Origin: Clostridium cadaveris
GTDB lineage: Bacteria > Bacillota > Clostridia > Clostridiales > Clostridiaceae
Direction of reading: 5' to 3'
DNA: 64,000 nucleotides
Assembly: GCF_020911725.1 (NCBI RefSeq)
Contig: NZ_CP076620.1
Coordinates: 1,430,501-1,494,500, forward strand
In this document: positions 36,540 to 44,766 of the stretch, piece after piece
Layout of the letters: every line of letters starts with the position of its first letter
Position numbering within the stretch: position 1 is the first letter of the stretch
The notes under the pieces: model-generated
Database searches by the model: none
What the model saw: only the letters and a program-made list of their open reading frames with translations
What the model was told of the DNA's origin: nothing
Position numbers and translations under genes: made by a program

Positions 36540-37430
36540 ATGTTTAAATCAGGATTTGTTACTATAATCGGAAGACCGAATGTTGGAAAGTCAACGCTAT
36601 TAAATTATATTATGGGTGAAAAACTTTCTATTGTTTCACCAAGACCACAAACTACTAGAAATAATATACAAACAATACTTACAACTGATGACTATCAAAT
36701 GGTATTTGTAGATACGCCAGGACTACATAAACCAAGGCATAAGCTTGGTGAATATATGGTAAAGGTAGCTAAGGATGCATTAAAAGAAGTGGACTTAATA
36801 TTATTTTTGACAACACCAGAAGGAGAAATCCAAAAAGGAGACGAAATTATATTAGAGCAGCTTCAAGACATAGAGATACCAATGTTTTTAATCGTAAATA
36901 AAATTGATGAGAATACTCAAAATAAAGTTGCAGAAACTCTTGAAGCTTACGGGAAAAAATTTAAATTTAAAGAGATAATTCCTATAAGTGCTATAAAGGG
37001 AAAAAATGTAGATGTACTTGTAGAGCTTATGCAGAAAGAACTTCCAGAAGGACCGAAATATTATCCAGATGATATGATAACAGATGTTCAAGAGAGATTT
37101 GTAGTCAGCGAAATAATAAGAGAAAAAGCTTTAAAGCTTTTATCTGATGAGGTGCCTCATGGAATAGCAGTAGATATCATTCAAATGAAAAGGGATCAAC
37201 GAGGAAAGTATACCATTGAGGTTGATATGATATGTGAAAAAGATTCTCACAAAGGAATAATCATTGGTAAAAATGGTCAAACATTAAAGAGAATAGGACA
37301 GTATGCAAGAGAAGATATAGAAAAATTCTTAAGAGCAAATGTAAACTTAAAAATTTGGGTAAAGGTAAGAAAGGAATGGAGAGATAATCCATCATTCTTA
37401 AAAGAATTAGGTTATAAAACTAAAAAGTAG
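36540..37430 (+). CDS. era: GTPase Era
   Basis: This 296-residue Ras-like GTPase has G1 [10 protein letters not shown]3 DTPGL, G4 NKID and a C-terminal KH RNA-binding domain ([15 protein letters not shown], then [17 protein letters not shown]). It binds the 3' end of 16S rRNA and supports 30S assembly. AGGAGG precedes the ATG. recO follows with a 12-base gap. Confidence 0.98.
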   Translation: MFKSGFVTIIGRPNVGKSTLLNYIMGEKLSIVSPRPQTTRNNIQTILTTDDYQMVFVDTPGLHKPRHKLGEYMVKVAKDALKEVDLILFLTTPEGEIQKGDEIILEQLQDIEIPMFLIVNKIDENTQNKVAETLEAYGKKFKFKEIIPISAIKGKNVDVLVELMQKELPEGPKYYPDDMITDVQERFVVSEIIREKALKLLSDEVPHGIAVDIIQMKRDQRGKYTIEVDMICEKDSHKGIIIGKNGQTLKRIGQYAREDIEKFLRANVNLKIWVKVRKEWRDNPSFLKELGYKTKK

Positions 37431-37442
37431 GGAGATGATTTT

Positions 37443-38204
37443 CTGGCTCAGTTTAAAACTAATGGAGTTATAATTAAGTCTCAGGATTACAAAGAAAATG
37501 ATAAGCTCCTTTGGATATTTACAGAAAATCTTGGTAAAATAACTGCTATAGCTAAAGGAGCAAAAAAGAATAGCAATAAGTTATTTCCATCATCCCTGCC
37601 ATTGTGTTTTGGAGAATATGTTTTATATAAAGGAAAGAGTTTGTATACAATAAATGAAGGAAGGATAAAAGCATCCTTTCAAGGGTTATTAGATGACTTA
37701 GAAAAACTAACTTATGCTACATATCTTTGCGAACTTATAGACATAAGTGAAATGGAAGAGGAACCTAATCGGGAATTATTTAAAATATTTGTTTCAGCTC
37801 TTTATTTTATGAACTCAAATGCTTTGGATGATGAGATGCTGGTTCGTACTTTCGAACTTAAGCTTTTAAAGCTTACAGGATATGGCATGGAGCTCAATCA
37901 TTGTGTAGCCTGCAAAACTCCTTTAAAATCATCTAATTACATAAACTTAGCTTATTCTGGTGGTGTTTGTGATAACTGTAGAAAGGAAAGAGGATTAGTG
38001 GTATCTAGAGGAACTTTTAATGCTCTAAGGTTTTTATATAACACTACCTTTGAAAAAGTTTATAGACTTAATTTAGATAGAAAAACTAAAGATGAAATAG
38101 AAAAAATATTATCATACATAATTCAAAACAGCTATTCAAGAAAACCTAAAAGTTTAGAAATGCTTACTATGTTTAAGGAGAGTGTTAAAGATGATAGATA
38201 TTAG
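37443..38204 (+). CDS. recO: DNA repair protein RecO with an apparent CTG start
   Basis: This 253-residue RecO loads RecA with RecF/RecR in recombination repair. The N-terminal OB fold (FKTNGVIIKSQDYKENDKLLWIFTENLGKITAIAKG region), the helical middle, and the zinc finger with CVAC and CDNC all fit. The frame is open back to the era stop but contains no ATG or GTG near the expected start. The first canonical start is TTG 37602, at codon 54 inside the OB fold. CTG 37443 sits six bases after GGGAGAT, so I take CTG as the start. A sequence error (ATG read as CTG) is the alternative. Confidence 0.85.
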   Translation: MAQFKTNGVIIKSQDYKENDKLLWIFTENLGKITAIAKGAKKNSNKLFPSSLPLCFGEYVLYKGKSLYTINEGRIKASFQGLLDDLEKLTYATYLCELIDISEMEEEPNRELFKIFVSALYFMNSNALDDEMLVRTFELKLLKLTGYGMELNHCVACKTPLKSSNYINLAYSGGVCDNCRKERGLVVSRGTFNALRFLYNTTFEKVYRLNLDRKTKDEIEKILSYIIQNSYSRKPKSLEMLTMFKESVKDDRY

Positions 38205-38781
38205 TTTGGAAAAATTAGATATGATAAAAGAGAGAACTGGTGTATCTTATGGTGAAGCTAGAGAAGCTCTAGAAACATGTGATGGAGATGTGGTTGACGC
38301 TATAATTTACATTGAAGAGAAGAAGAATAATGAACCATCTCCAGTAGATACAAGCTTAGAACAATTTAAGGAATGGCTAAAAAATACTATTGAAAAAGGC
38401 AATATATCTAGAATTAAAGTGAAAAAAGATGATAAGGTTATAGTTGATGTTCCAGTAAATGCCGGAGTCGCTGCTGGAGTTATAGCAGTAATATGGTGGC
38501 CTATAGCAGCAATACTTACTGCAACAGCAGTTGTATCAAAAGTTACAATAGAAATTACAAAAGATGATGGCTCTATAGAAGTGGTAAATAAGCTAGTAAA
38601 AACAACAGCAAATGATGTAAAAGATAAAGCTTCTGCAGTAGCTGAAGATATGAAGAATAGATTTAAAAACTTTACGACTAACTTAAAGAATAAGAGTACA
38701 GAAGATGGAAATATAATATCAAATGATGAGCCTGTTTATCAGTATACAGTAAAATTTGATGAAGAAAATAAAGAAAATTAA
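38191..38781 (+). CDS. UBA-like and DUF4342 domain protein
   Basis: This 196-residue protein has an N-terminal three-helix UBA/EF-Ts-like segment (LDMIKERTGVSYGEAREALETC). A DUF4342 domain follows (residues about 50-125) with a Gly/Ala-rich hydrophobic stretch (VPVNAGVAAGVIAVIWWPIAAILTATAVV region), then a polar tail. Its function is unknown. ATG 38191 follows AAGGAG by 10 bases and overlaps recO by 14 bases; GTG 38182 is too close to the ribosome site. It is probably the last gene of the cdd-era-recO unit. Confidence 0.8.
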   Translation: MIDISLEKLDMIKERTGVSYGEAREALETCDGDVVDAIIYIEEKKNNEPSPVDTSLEQFKEWLKNTIEKGNISRIKVKKDDKVIVDVPVNAGVAAGVIAVIWWPIAAILTATAVVSKVTIEITKDDGSIEVVNKLVKTTANDVKDKASAVAEDMKNRFKNFTTNLKNKSTEDGNIISNDEPVYQYTVKFDEENKEN

Positions 38782-38896
38782 TAACAATCCAAATAATATA
38801 TAAAGTTAAAAAATATGGACTAATTGAAAAATAGTGTATACCATTAAGTAGATTTGTTGTATAATTAATTATAGTATTTGAATGTTATGGAAAGAG

Positions 38897-39538
38897 GTGA
38901 GGGCAATTAAACTTACACCAAGACAGCATGAAATAATAAAACTAGTTAAGGAAAATGAACCTATAACTAGTGAAGCTCTAGCTCGTAATCTAGGGGTTAC
39001 AAGAGCAGCTCTCAGACCAGACTTAGCAATACTAACTATGACTGGAATATTGGAAGCAAGACCGAAGGTCGGATATATTTATTCTCAAAAGCCATCCCAT
39101 AGTATGGTATATGATTATATCATTGATATAAAAATAAAAGATATAATGTCTGCACCTGTGGTTGTAAATGAAGAAACTTCAGTATATGATGCTACGGTTC
39201 ATATATTCCTAAATGATGTTGGAACTCTATTTGTAGAAAACAAGGAAGTTTTAGTAGGAGCAATATCCAGAAAAGACCTTCTAAAAATAGCAATAGGTGG
39301 AACTGACATACACAAGGTTCCAGTTGGAATTATAATGACTAGAATGCCTAACATTATTTGTATCGAGAGAGAGGACAGCGCTTATCTTGCAGCTAAGAAA
39401 ATTATAGAGCATGAAGTGGATAGTCTTCCCGTGATAGAGAGAATGGAACGAGACGGTAGAGAAGTAATGAAAATTGTAGGTAAAGTATCCAAAACAAACA
39501 TAACAAAGTTATTCCTTAAATTAGGTGAAAATGATTAA
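38897..39538 (+). CDS. ccpN: CcpN-type HTH-CBS transcriptional regulator
   Basis: This 213-residue regulator has an N-terminal HTH (RQHEIIKLVKENEPITSEALARNLG, then TRAALRPDLAIL) and two CBS domains (about residues 75-205). It resembles Bacillus CcpN, which represses gluconeogenic genes in response to ATP/ADP. It is 66 bases upstream of ppdK, whose product makes PEP from pyruvate, so ppdK is the obvious target (inference). TATAAT at 38860-38865 may be its -10. GTG 38897 is my preferred start; ATG 38882 lacks a ribosome site. Confidence 0.85.
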   Translation: MRAIKLTPRQHEIIKLVKENEPITSEALARNLGVTRAALRPDLAILTMTGILEARPKVGYIYSQKPSHSMVYDYIIDIKIKDIMSAPVVVNEETSVYDATVHIFLNDVGTLFVENKEVLVGAISRKDLLKIAIGGTDIHKVPVGIIMTRMPNIICIEREDSAYLAAKKIIEHEVDSLPVIERMERDGREVMKIVGKVSKTNITKLFLKLGEND

Positions 39539-39604
39539 ATAGTTTATAAAATAGGGAGGAAATCCCATTTATAATAAAATCACAAATTAGAGGAGTGTTA
39601 TAAG

Positions 39605-42235
39605 ATGGACAACAAAAAATATGTATACCTCTTTAGTGAAGGTAATGCTTCAATGAGAAATTTACTTGGTGGAAAGGGTGCCAATTTAGCTGAGATGACA
39701 AATCTAGGTATCCCAGTACCAAAAGGATTTACAGTATCAACAGAAGCATGTAACAAGTATTATGATGATGGTAAGATGATATCCAAAGAAATAATGACTG
39801 AAGTAGAAGAAAAGATGGTACAACTTGAAGAAATTACAGGAATGAAATTTGGAAGCTTAGATAACCCACTTCTTGTTTCAGTTAGATCAGGTGCAAGAGT
39901 TTCAATGCCAGGTATGATGGATACAATATTAAATCTAGGCTTAAATGATGAAACTGTAGAAGTTGTAGCAAAAAAGACAAATAATCCAAGATTTGCATAT
40001 GATTCTTATAGAAGATTCATACAAATGTTCTCTGATGTAGTAATGGGAGTAGAAAAGAGATTATTTGAGAAGTTAATAGATGAAGCAAAAGAGAGAAAAG
40101 GCGTTCAGTATGATACTGAACTTGATTGTAACGATTTAAAAGAATTGGTACTTAAATTTAAAGAGCTTTACAAAAAGGAAATGGGAGAAAACTTCCCTCA
40201 AGATGCTAAGACTCAATTAATTGATGCAATAACAGCAGTTTTTAGATCTTGGGACAACCCTAGAGCAATAGTTTATAGAAGATTAAATGACATACCAGGA
40301 AACTGGGGTACAGCTGTAAACGTACAACAAATGGTATTTGGTAACAAAGGAGATACTTCAGGTACTGGAGTTGCGTTCTCAAGAAACCCATCTACAGGGG
40401 AAAAGAAATTATTTGCTGAATACTTAATGAATGCTCAAGGGGAGGATGTTGTAGCAGGAATAAGAACTCCTCAACCTATATCAAAGCTTAAGGATGATAT
40501 GCCTGAGATTTATGATCAATTCGTAAAAATCGTTGATAAATTAGAAAAGCATTATAAAGATATGCAAGATATGGAATTTACTATTGAAGAAGGAAAATTA
40601 TATTTTTTGCAGACTAGAAATGGTAAGAGAACAGCACAGGCTGCATTAAAGATAGCTGTTGATTTAGTTGCAGAAGGAATGTTAACTAAAGAAGAAGCTA
40701 TATTAAAGGTAGAACCTAAACAATTAGATTCACTTCTTCATCCAACTTTCAATGCAAAAGAGCTTAAATCAGCAGAAGTTATAGCAAAAGGACTTCCAGC
40801 TTCTCCAGGAGCAGCTTGTGGTAAGATTGCATTTACAGCAGAAGAAGCTAAGGAAAGATCAGACGCGGGAGAAGATGTTGTTCTTGTAAGACTTGAAACT
40901 TCCCCAGAAGACATTGAAGGAATGATAGCAGCAGAAGGAATTTTGACTGTAAGAGGCGGAATGACTTCTCATGCAGCGGTTGTAGCTAGAGGTATGGGTG
41001 CTTGCTGTGTAGCTGGATGTGGAGATATAAAGGTTAATGAAGAAACTAAGACTATGTCAGTAAATGGTAAAGTATATGGTTGTGAAGATTATATATCTTT
41101 AGATGGTAATACAGGAAATGTTTATGGGCAAGCAATAAGTCCAGAAGAGCCACAAATAAGTGGTGAATTTGCAACATTCATGAGTTGGGCTGATGAAATA
41201 AGGGCTTTAAAGGTTAGAACTAATGCTGATAGCCCAAGAGATGCTAGACAAGCTGTTAAGTTTGGAGCAGAAGGAATAGGTCTTTGCAGAACTGAGCATA
41301 TGTTCTTCGCAGAAGACAGAATTTCAGCAGTAAGAGAAATGATAGTTGCCAAAAATGTAGAGGAAAGAAAGAAAGCTTTAGAGAAACTTCTTCCAATGCA
41401 AAGAGAAGACTTTATAGGAATATATGAGGCTATGGAAGAAAGACCTGTTACTATAAGACTTTTAGATCCACCACTACATGAATTTTTACCACATGATGAT
41501 GAGGATATAAGGGATTTAGCAAAGGAAATGGGATTAACCTTTGAAGATCTTAAAAATACAGTAGAATCACTACATGAATTCAATCCAATGATGGGACATA
41601 GAGGATGCAGACTTGCTGTTTCTTATCCTGAAATTGCAGAAATGCAAGTAAGAGCTATTATAGAAGCTGCAATATGTGTGAAAGAAAAATGTAGTTACAA
41701 TATAATACCTGAAATAATGATTCCATTAGTTGGCGAAGTTAAAGAACTTAAATTTGTTAAGGATATAGCAGTTAAAGTAGCTGATGAAATAATAAAAGAA
41801 AAAGGAACAGATATGAAGTACTTAATTGGTACTATGATAGAAATTCCAAGAGCTGCACTAACAGCTGATGAGATTGCAAAGGAAGCTGAGTTCTTCTCAT
41901 TTGGTACAAATGATTTAACTCAAATGACATTTGGTTTCTCAAGAGATGATGCTGGCAAATTCTTGAATGATTACTATGAAAGAAAAATTTATGAATCAGA
42001 TCCGTTCTCTAAGTTAGATCAAAATGGAGTTGGAAAATTAGTTGAAATGGCAGCAGTTAAAGGAAGATCTACAAGACCAAACATAAAGCTTGGTATATGT
42101 GGAGAGCATGGTGGAGATCCATCATCAGTTGAATTCTGTCATAATATAGGATTAAACTATGTGTCATGTTCACCATTTAGAGTTCCAGTAGCTAGACTTG
42201 CTGCAGCTCAAGCACAAGTTAAGAATAAAAGATAA
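39605..42235 (+). CDS. ppdK: Pyruvate, phosphate dikinase
   Basis: This 876-residue enzyme interconverts pyruvate, ATP and phosphate with PEP, AMP and pyrophosphate. The nucleotide-binding domain begins GGKGANLAEMTNLGIPVPKGF. The swivelling phosphohistidine site is GGMTSHAAVVARGMG (His, with the regulatory Thr two residues before). The C-terminal TIM barrel has LGICGEHGGDPSSV with the catalytic Cys. In anaerobes it often runs glycolytically with pyrophosphate. GAGGAG precedes the ATG. No PPDK regulatory kinase gene lies beside it; a CcpN-type regulator does. Confidence 0.98.
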   Translation: MDNKKYVYLFSEGNASMRNLLGGKGANLAEMTNLGIPVPKGFTVSTEACNKYYDDGKMISKEIMTEVEEKMVQLEEITGMKFGSLDNPLLVSVRSGARVSMPGMMDTILNLGLNDETVEVVAKKTNNPRFAYDSYRRFIQMFSDVVMGVEKRLFEKLIDEAKERKGVQYDTELDCNDLKELVLKFKELYKKEMGENFPQDAKTQLIDAITAVFRSWDNPRAIVYRRLNDIPGNWGTAVNVQQMVFGNKGDTSGTGVAFSRNPSTGEKKLFAEYLMNAQGEDVVAGIRTPQPISKLKDDMPEIYDQFVKIVDKLEKHYKDMQDMEFTIEEGKLYFLQTRNGKRTAQAALKIAVDLVAEGMLTKEEAILKVEPKQLDSLLHPTFNAKELKSAEVIAKGLPASPGAACGKIAFTAEEAKERSDAGEDVVLVRLETSPEDIEGMIAAEGILTVRGGMTSHAAVVARGMGACCVAGCGDIKVNEETKTMSVNGKVYGCEDYISLDGNTGNVYGQAISPEEPQISGEFATFMSWADEIRALKVRTNADSPRDARQAVKFGAEGIGLCRTEHMFFAEDRISAVREMIVAKNVEERKKALEKLLPMQREDFIGIYEAMEERPVTIRLLDPPLHEFLPHDDEDIRDLAKEMGLTFEDLKNTVESLHEFNPMMGHRGCRLAVSYPEIAEMQVRAIIEAAICVKEKCSYNIIPEIMIPLVGEVKELKFVKDIAVKVADEIIKEKGTDMKYLIGTMIEIPRAALTADEIAKEAEFFSFGTNDLTQMTFGFSRDDAGKFLNDYYERKIYESDPFSKLDQNGVGKLVEMAAVKGRSTRPNIKLGICGEHGGDPSSVEFCHNIGLNYVSCSPFRVPVARLAAAQAQVKNKR

Positions 42236-42242
42236 TAAACAT

Positions 42243-42272
42243 AAAAAAGACCACTAAAAAGTGGTCTTTTTT
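42243..42272. terminator. Bidirectional terminator after ppdK
   Basis: AAAAAAGACCACT (42243-42255) and AGTGGTCTTTTTT (42260-42272) form a 13-base-pair stem with an AAAA loop. ppdK and the minus-strand CotS-like gene converge on it. Confidence 0.9.
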
Positions 42273-43342
42273 TATGATAATGATGAATTAAAAAGATTTT
42301 CAGTATAGTTTATAAGTTTATTAATAAACTCTAATTGTCCATCAGTCTTTTTAGTAGCATGTATAATAAGTGATTGGAAAGAATGTTTATTACATTTATT
42401 AATATTGTTATAGTAGTCCTTAGAAAGTTTCCAGTATTTTTGAGGAAAAGCGAGATAAGCTATAATATATTTATATTCATCAATGGATAAAGGCAAAGTC
42501 TTATTATATAAAGACAAAGCGTTTATAGCAATTTCAAAATCCCATTTTGTATTTTCTCTTTTCAAAAGACGCCTCAAAAAATATGATATATCATGACAGC
42601 AATAATCCATTTTGCATTTATCAAAATCAATCACAAAAACATTATTATTTTTATCAAAAATTATGTTTTTATTTACGTAGTCACCGTGACAAAGACTTCT
42701 TCTTAGATTATTACTGTCTATAGAGGATGAAATTTCTAAGGCTTTAGACGCTAATAATAAATTAGAATCAAACGAGTCTAAAAATATTTTCGAAAACCTA
42801 TCCTTGTACTTAAATGCGAGATTTGAACATTTTAATAAATCTTGAAAATGTTTAGATGTAGAATCATATATGCTATCAAATCCTGTCCTTGATGCGCTGC
42901 CTAAAATTGGTTGAAATTTTATGCCGGCATTATGAAGTTTTGCAAGATTAGCAGCAGAATTCATAACATTTTCTATGTTATCATAATCACATTTATCTCC
43001 GTTTACCCATTCTGTTAATATAAAAAGCATTTCATTTTTTTCTACAAACCTACCTCCACGAAGAGTTGGAAGTATACGTGGAACATTAACTTCGTATCTA
43101 TAAAGCCATTCTATGGCAGAGTATACAAAAAGAAGCTGAGGTTTATCAAAATATATTTTCTTTAAACAGAATTTATTTGTAGGAGTTTCTATTCTATATA
43201 CAGCTCTTTGCTTATCTGTATCCTTGAACTTTATTTGAGATACTGTTCCGTTTTCAAGTCCATAATGAGGAAGAATATAATGTTTAATATTCTCTTCTTT
43301 TAAAAGCTCATATTGAAGATATTTGGCAGAATCCTCAGGCAT
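42272..43342 (-). CDS. CotS-family spore coat kinase-like protein
   Basis: This 356-residue protein has an aminoglycoside-phosphotransferase/choline-kinase fold. The catalytic loop is LCHGDYVNKN and the metal-binding loop is VIDFDK. The N-terminal lobe has CLKKIYF with the putative ATP-binding Lys, and the Trp-Leu-Tyr segment (AIEWLYRYEV) is typical of the CotS/YsxE/YutH group. Such proteins occur in spore coats; the phosphate acceptor is unknown. AAGGAG precedes the ATG. It is a single gene on the minus strand. Confidence 0.85.
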   Translation of the reverse strand: MPEDSAKYLQYELLKEENIKHYILPHYGLENGTVSQIKFKDTDKQRAVYRIETPTNKFCLKKIYFDKPQLLFVYSAIEWLYRYEVNVPRILPTLRGGRFVEKNEMLFILTEWVNGDKCDYDNIENVMNSAANLAKLHNAGIKFQPILGSASRTGFDSIYDSTSKHFQDLLKCSNLAFKYKDRFSKIFLDSFDSNLLLASKALEISSSIDSNNLRRSLCHGDYVNKNIIFDKNNNVFVIDFDKCKMDYCCHDISYFLRRLLKRENTKWDFEIAINALSLYNKTLPLSIDEYKYIIAYLAFPQKYWKLSKDYYNNINKCNKHSFQSLIIHATKKTDGQLEFINKLINYTENLFNSSLS

Positions 43343-43499
43343 TATAACACTCCTTTAAAATTAATCTTACTATAATCATATTAATCAAATAATAAATATA
43401 TACATACTAATATATGATTTATATATTAGAGTTTATTCCTATAACAACCTTAAAGGAAATTTAGGATGATTTATAGAAGTATACAAAGAGGTGAGTTTT

Positions 43500-44528
43500 A
43501 TGGAAATAAGAAAAGAAATTGAAGATTATGAAGATATGATTTTTATTAAAGAGGCCTGCAAGTGTAAAGATTCTAAAGGAAGAGCATCCTATGAAAAAGA
43601 GGATGAGATAAGAACGTGTTTTATGGTTGATAGAGACAGGATAATTCACAGTAAAGCTTTTAGAAGATTAAAACATAAAACTCAAGTATTTATAAAAACA
43701 TCTAGTGACCATTATAGAACAAGACTTACACATACACTAGAAGTTTCTCAGATAGGAAGAACTATAGGAAAGTCTTTGAGACTCAATGAAACTTTAGTAG
43801 AAGCTGTAGCCTTATGTCATGATATTGGGCATGTGGCTTTTGCTCATAGTGGTGAAGAGGTTCTAAATGAGATTCTTCCTAACGGATTTAAACACAATGA
43901 AAATAGTATAAGAGTAGTCAAATATATAGAGAAAGATGGAAGAGGATTGAACTTGACTGAGGAGGTTTTAGATGGGGTTCTTTATCATAGTGGATTTAGC
44001 AAAGGTAATAAAACTGCGTATACTTTAGAAGGACAGATAGTGAAGTTTAGCGATAAAATTGCTTATGTCAATCATGATATCGATGATTCTATAAGAGCGG
44101 GACTTCTAAAAGAGGAAGAATTGCCCCAAAATATAATTAACCTTCTTGGAGATACTAACAGCAAGAGAATTGACACATTAGTAAAGGACTGTATAAAAAC
44201 GAGCAAAAACAATATACAACAAGGTGTTTTAAAAATAGAATTAAGCGAAGATATAGGAAATGCTCTGACTTCCCTTAGGAATTTTATGTTTGAAAGGATA
44301 TATCTCGGGAATGTTCTTAGTGAAGAAAGAGATAAGGCTAAATTTGTTTTAAAAAAAGTATTTGAGTATTATAAAAATCATCCAGAAAAAATGCCGAAAC
44401 TATATCAAGAAATAGCCTATAATGATGGAATATGTAGAGGAGTTTCAGATTACATATCAGGTATGACGGATGATTATTGTATATATGTATTCAATAACAT
44501 ATACATGCCAAAGATTGTTATCTTTTAA
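43500..44528 (+). CDS. dGTP triphosphohydrolase-like HD protein
   Basis: This 342-residue protein of the Dgt family (YqfB-like in clostridia) has the HD metal site [19 protein letters not shown] and [28 protein letters not shown] is a typical N-terminal motif. Dgt enzymes hydrolyse dNTPs to the nucleoside and tripolyphosphate. ATG 43500 is placed by AGAGGTGA five bases upstream; GTG 43491 overlaps it. The position just upstream of dnaG-rpoD is conserved in clostridia. Confidence 0.92.
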   Translation: MEIRKEIEDYEDMIFIKEACKCKDSKGRASYEKEDEIRTCFMVDRDRIIHSKAFRRLKHKTQVFIKTSSDHYRTRLTHTLEVSQIGRTIGKSLRLNETLVEAVALCHDIGHVAFAHSGEEVLNEILPNGFKHNENSIRVVKYIEKDGRGLNLTEEVLDGVLYHSGFSKGNKTAYTLEGQIVKFSDKIAYVNHDIDDSIRAGLLKEEELPQNIINLLGDTNSKRIDTLVKDCIKTSKNNIQQGVLKIELSEDIGNALTSLRNFMFERIYLGNVLSEERDKAKFVLKKVFEYYKNHPEKMPKLYQEIAYNDGICRGVSDYISGMTDDYCIYVFNNIYMPKIVIF

Positions 44529-44594
44529 TATAATAAGGAATAATATTATTAAGGTTGTGGGTAAAATAACCAAAGAGAAAAATAGTACTGAATA

Positions 44595-44623
44595 GAAGGA
44601 AAAACTGTTTTTACAAAGAATAT
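44595..44623 (+). promoter_or_regulatory. Predicted sigma-H promoter, distal, of dnaG-rpoD
   Basis: GAAGGAAAA (44595-44603) and AAAGAATAT (44615-44623) are 11 bases apart and match the sigma-H consensus fully. It is the upstream member of a tandem pair before dnaG, 93 bases from the other. Confidence 0.55.
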
Positions 44624-44687
44624 ATATAGAGTAAAGGTCAAATATAAGAAGAATTTTATAAAAATTTATATGAAAAGTTAAAAATAA

Positions 44688-44716
44688 GAAGGAAAATCAT
44701 TATTTGTGTCGAATAT
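44688..44716 (+). promoter_or_regulatory. Predicted sigma-H promoter of dnaG-rpoD with overlapping Spo0A box
   Basis: GAAGGAAAA (44688-44696) and GTCGAATAT (44708-44716) are 11 bases apart, a full sigma-H match with the same geometry as the spoIIA promoter. TGTCGAA (44707-44713) is a perfect Spo0A box that covers the -10. In Bacillus the dnaG-sigA operon also has a sigma-H promoter. Binding by Spo0A here is inference. Confidence 0.65.
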
Positions 44717-44766
44717 AATATTCTTTGTTGGACTTTTATCAATTAAAAGTTAGGTGGGAAGTATCA

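Noticed and set aside
37602-38204. TTG start of recO at 37602
   Set aside because: It would remove 53 residues of a conserved OB fold and has no proper spacing to a ribosome site; CTG 37443 explains the data better.
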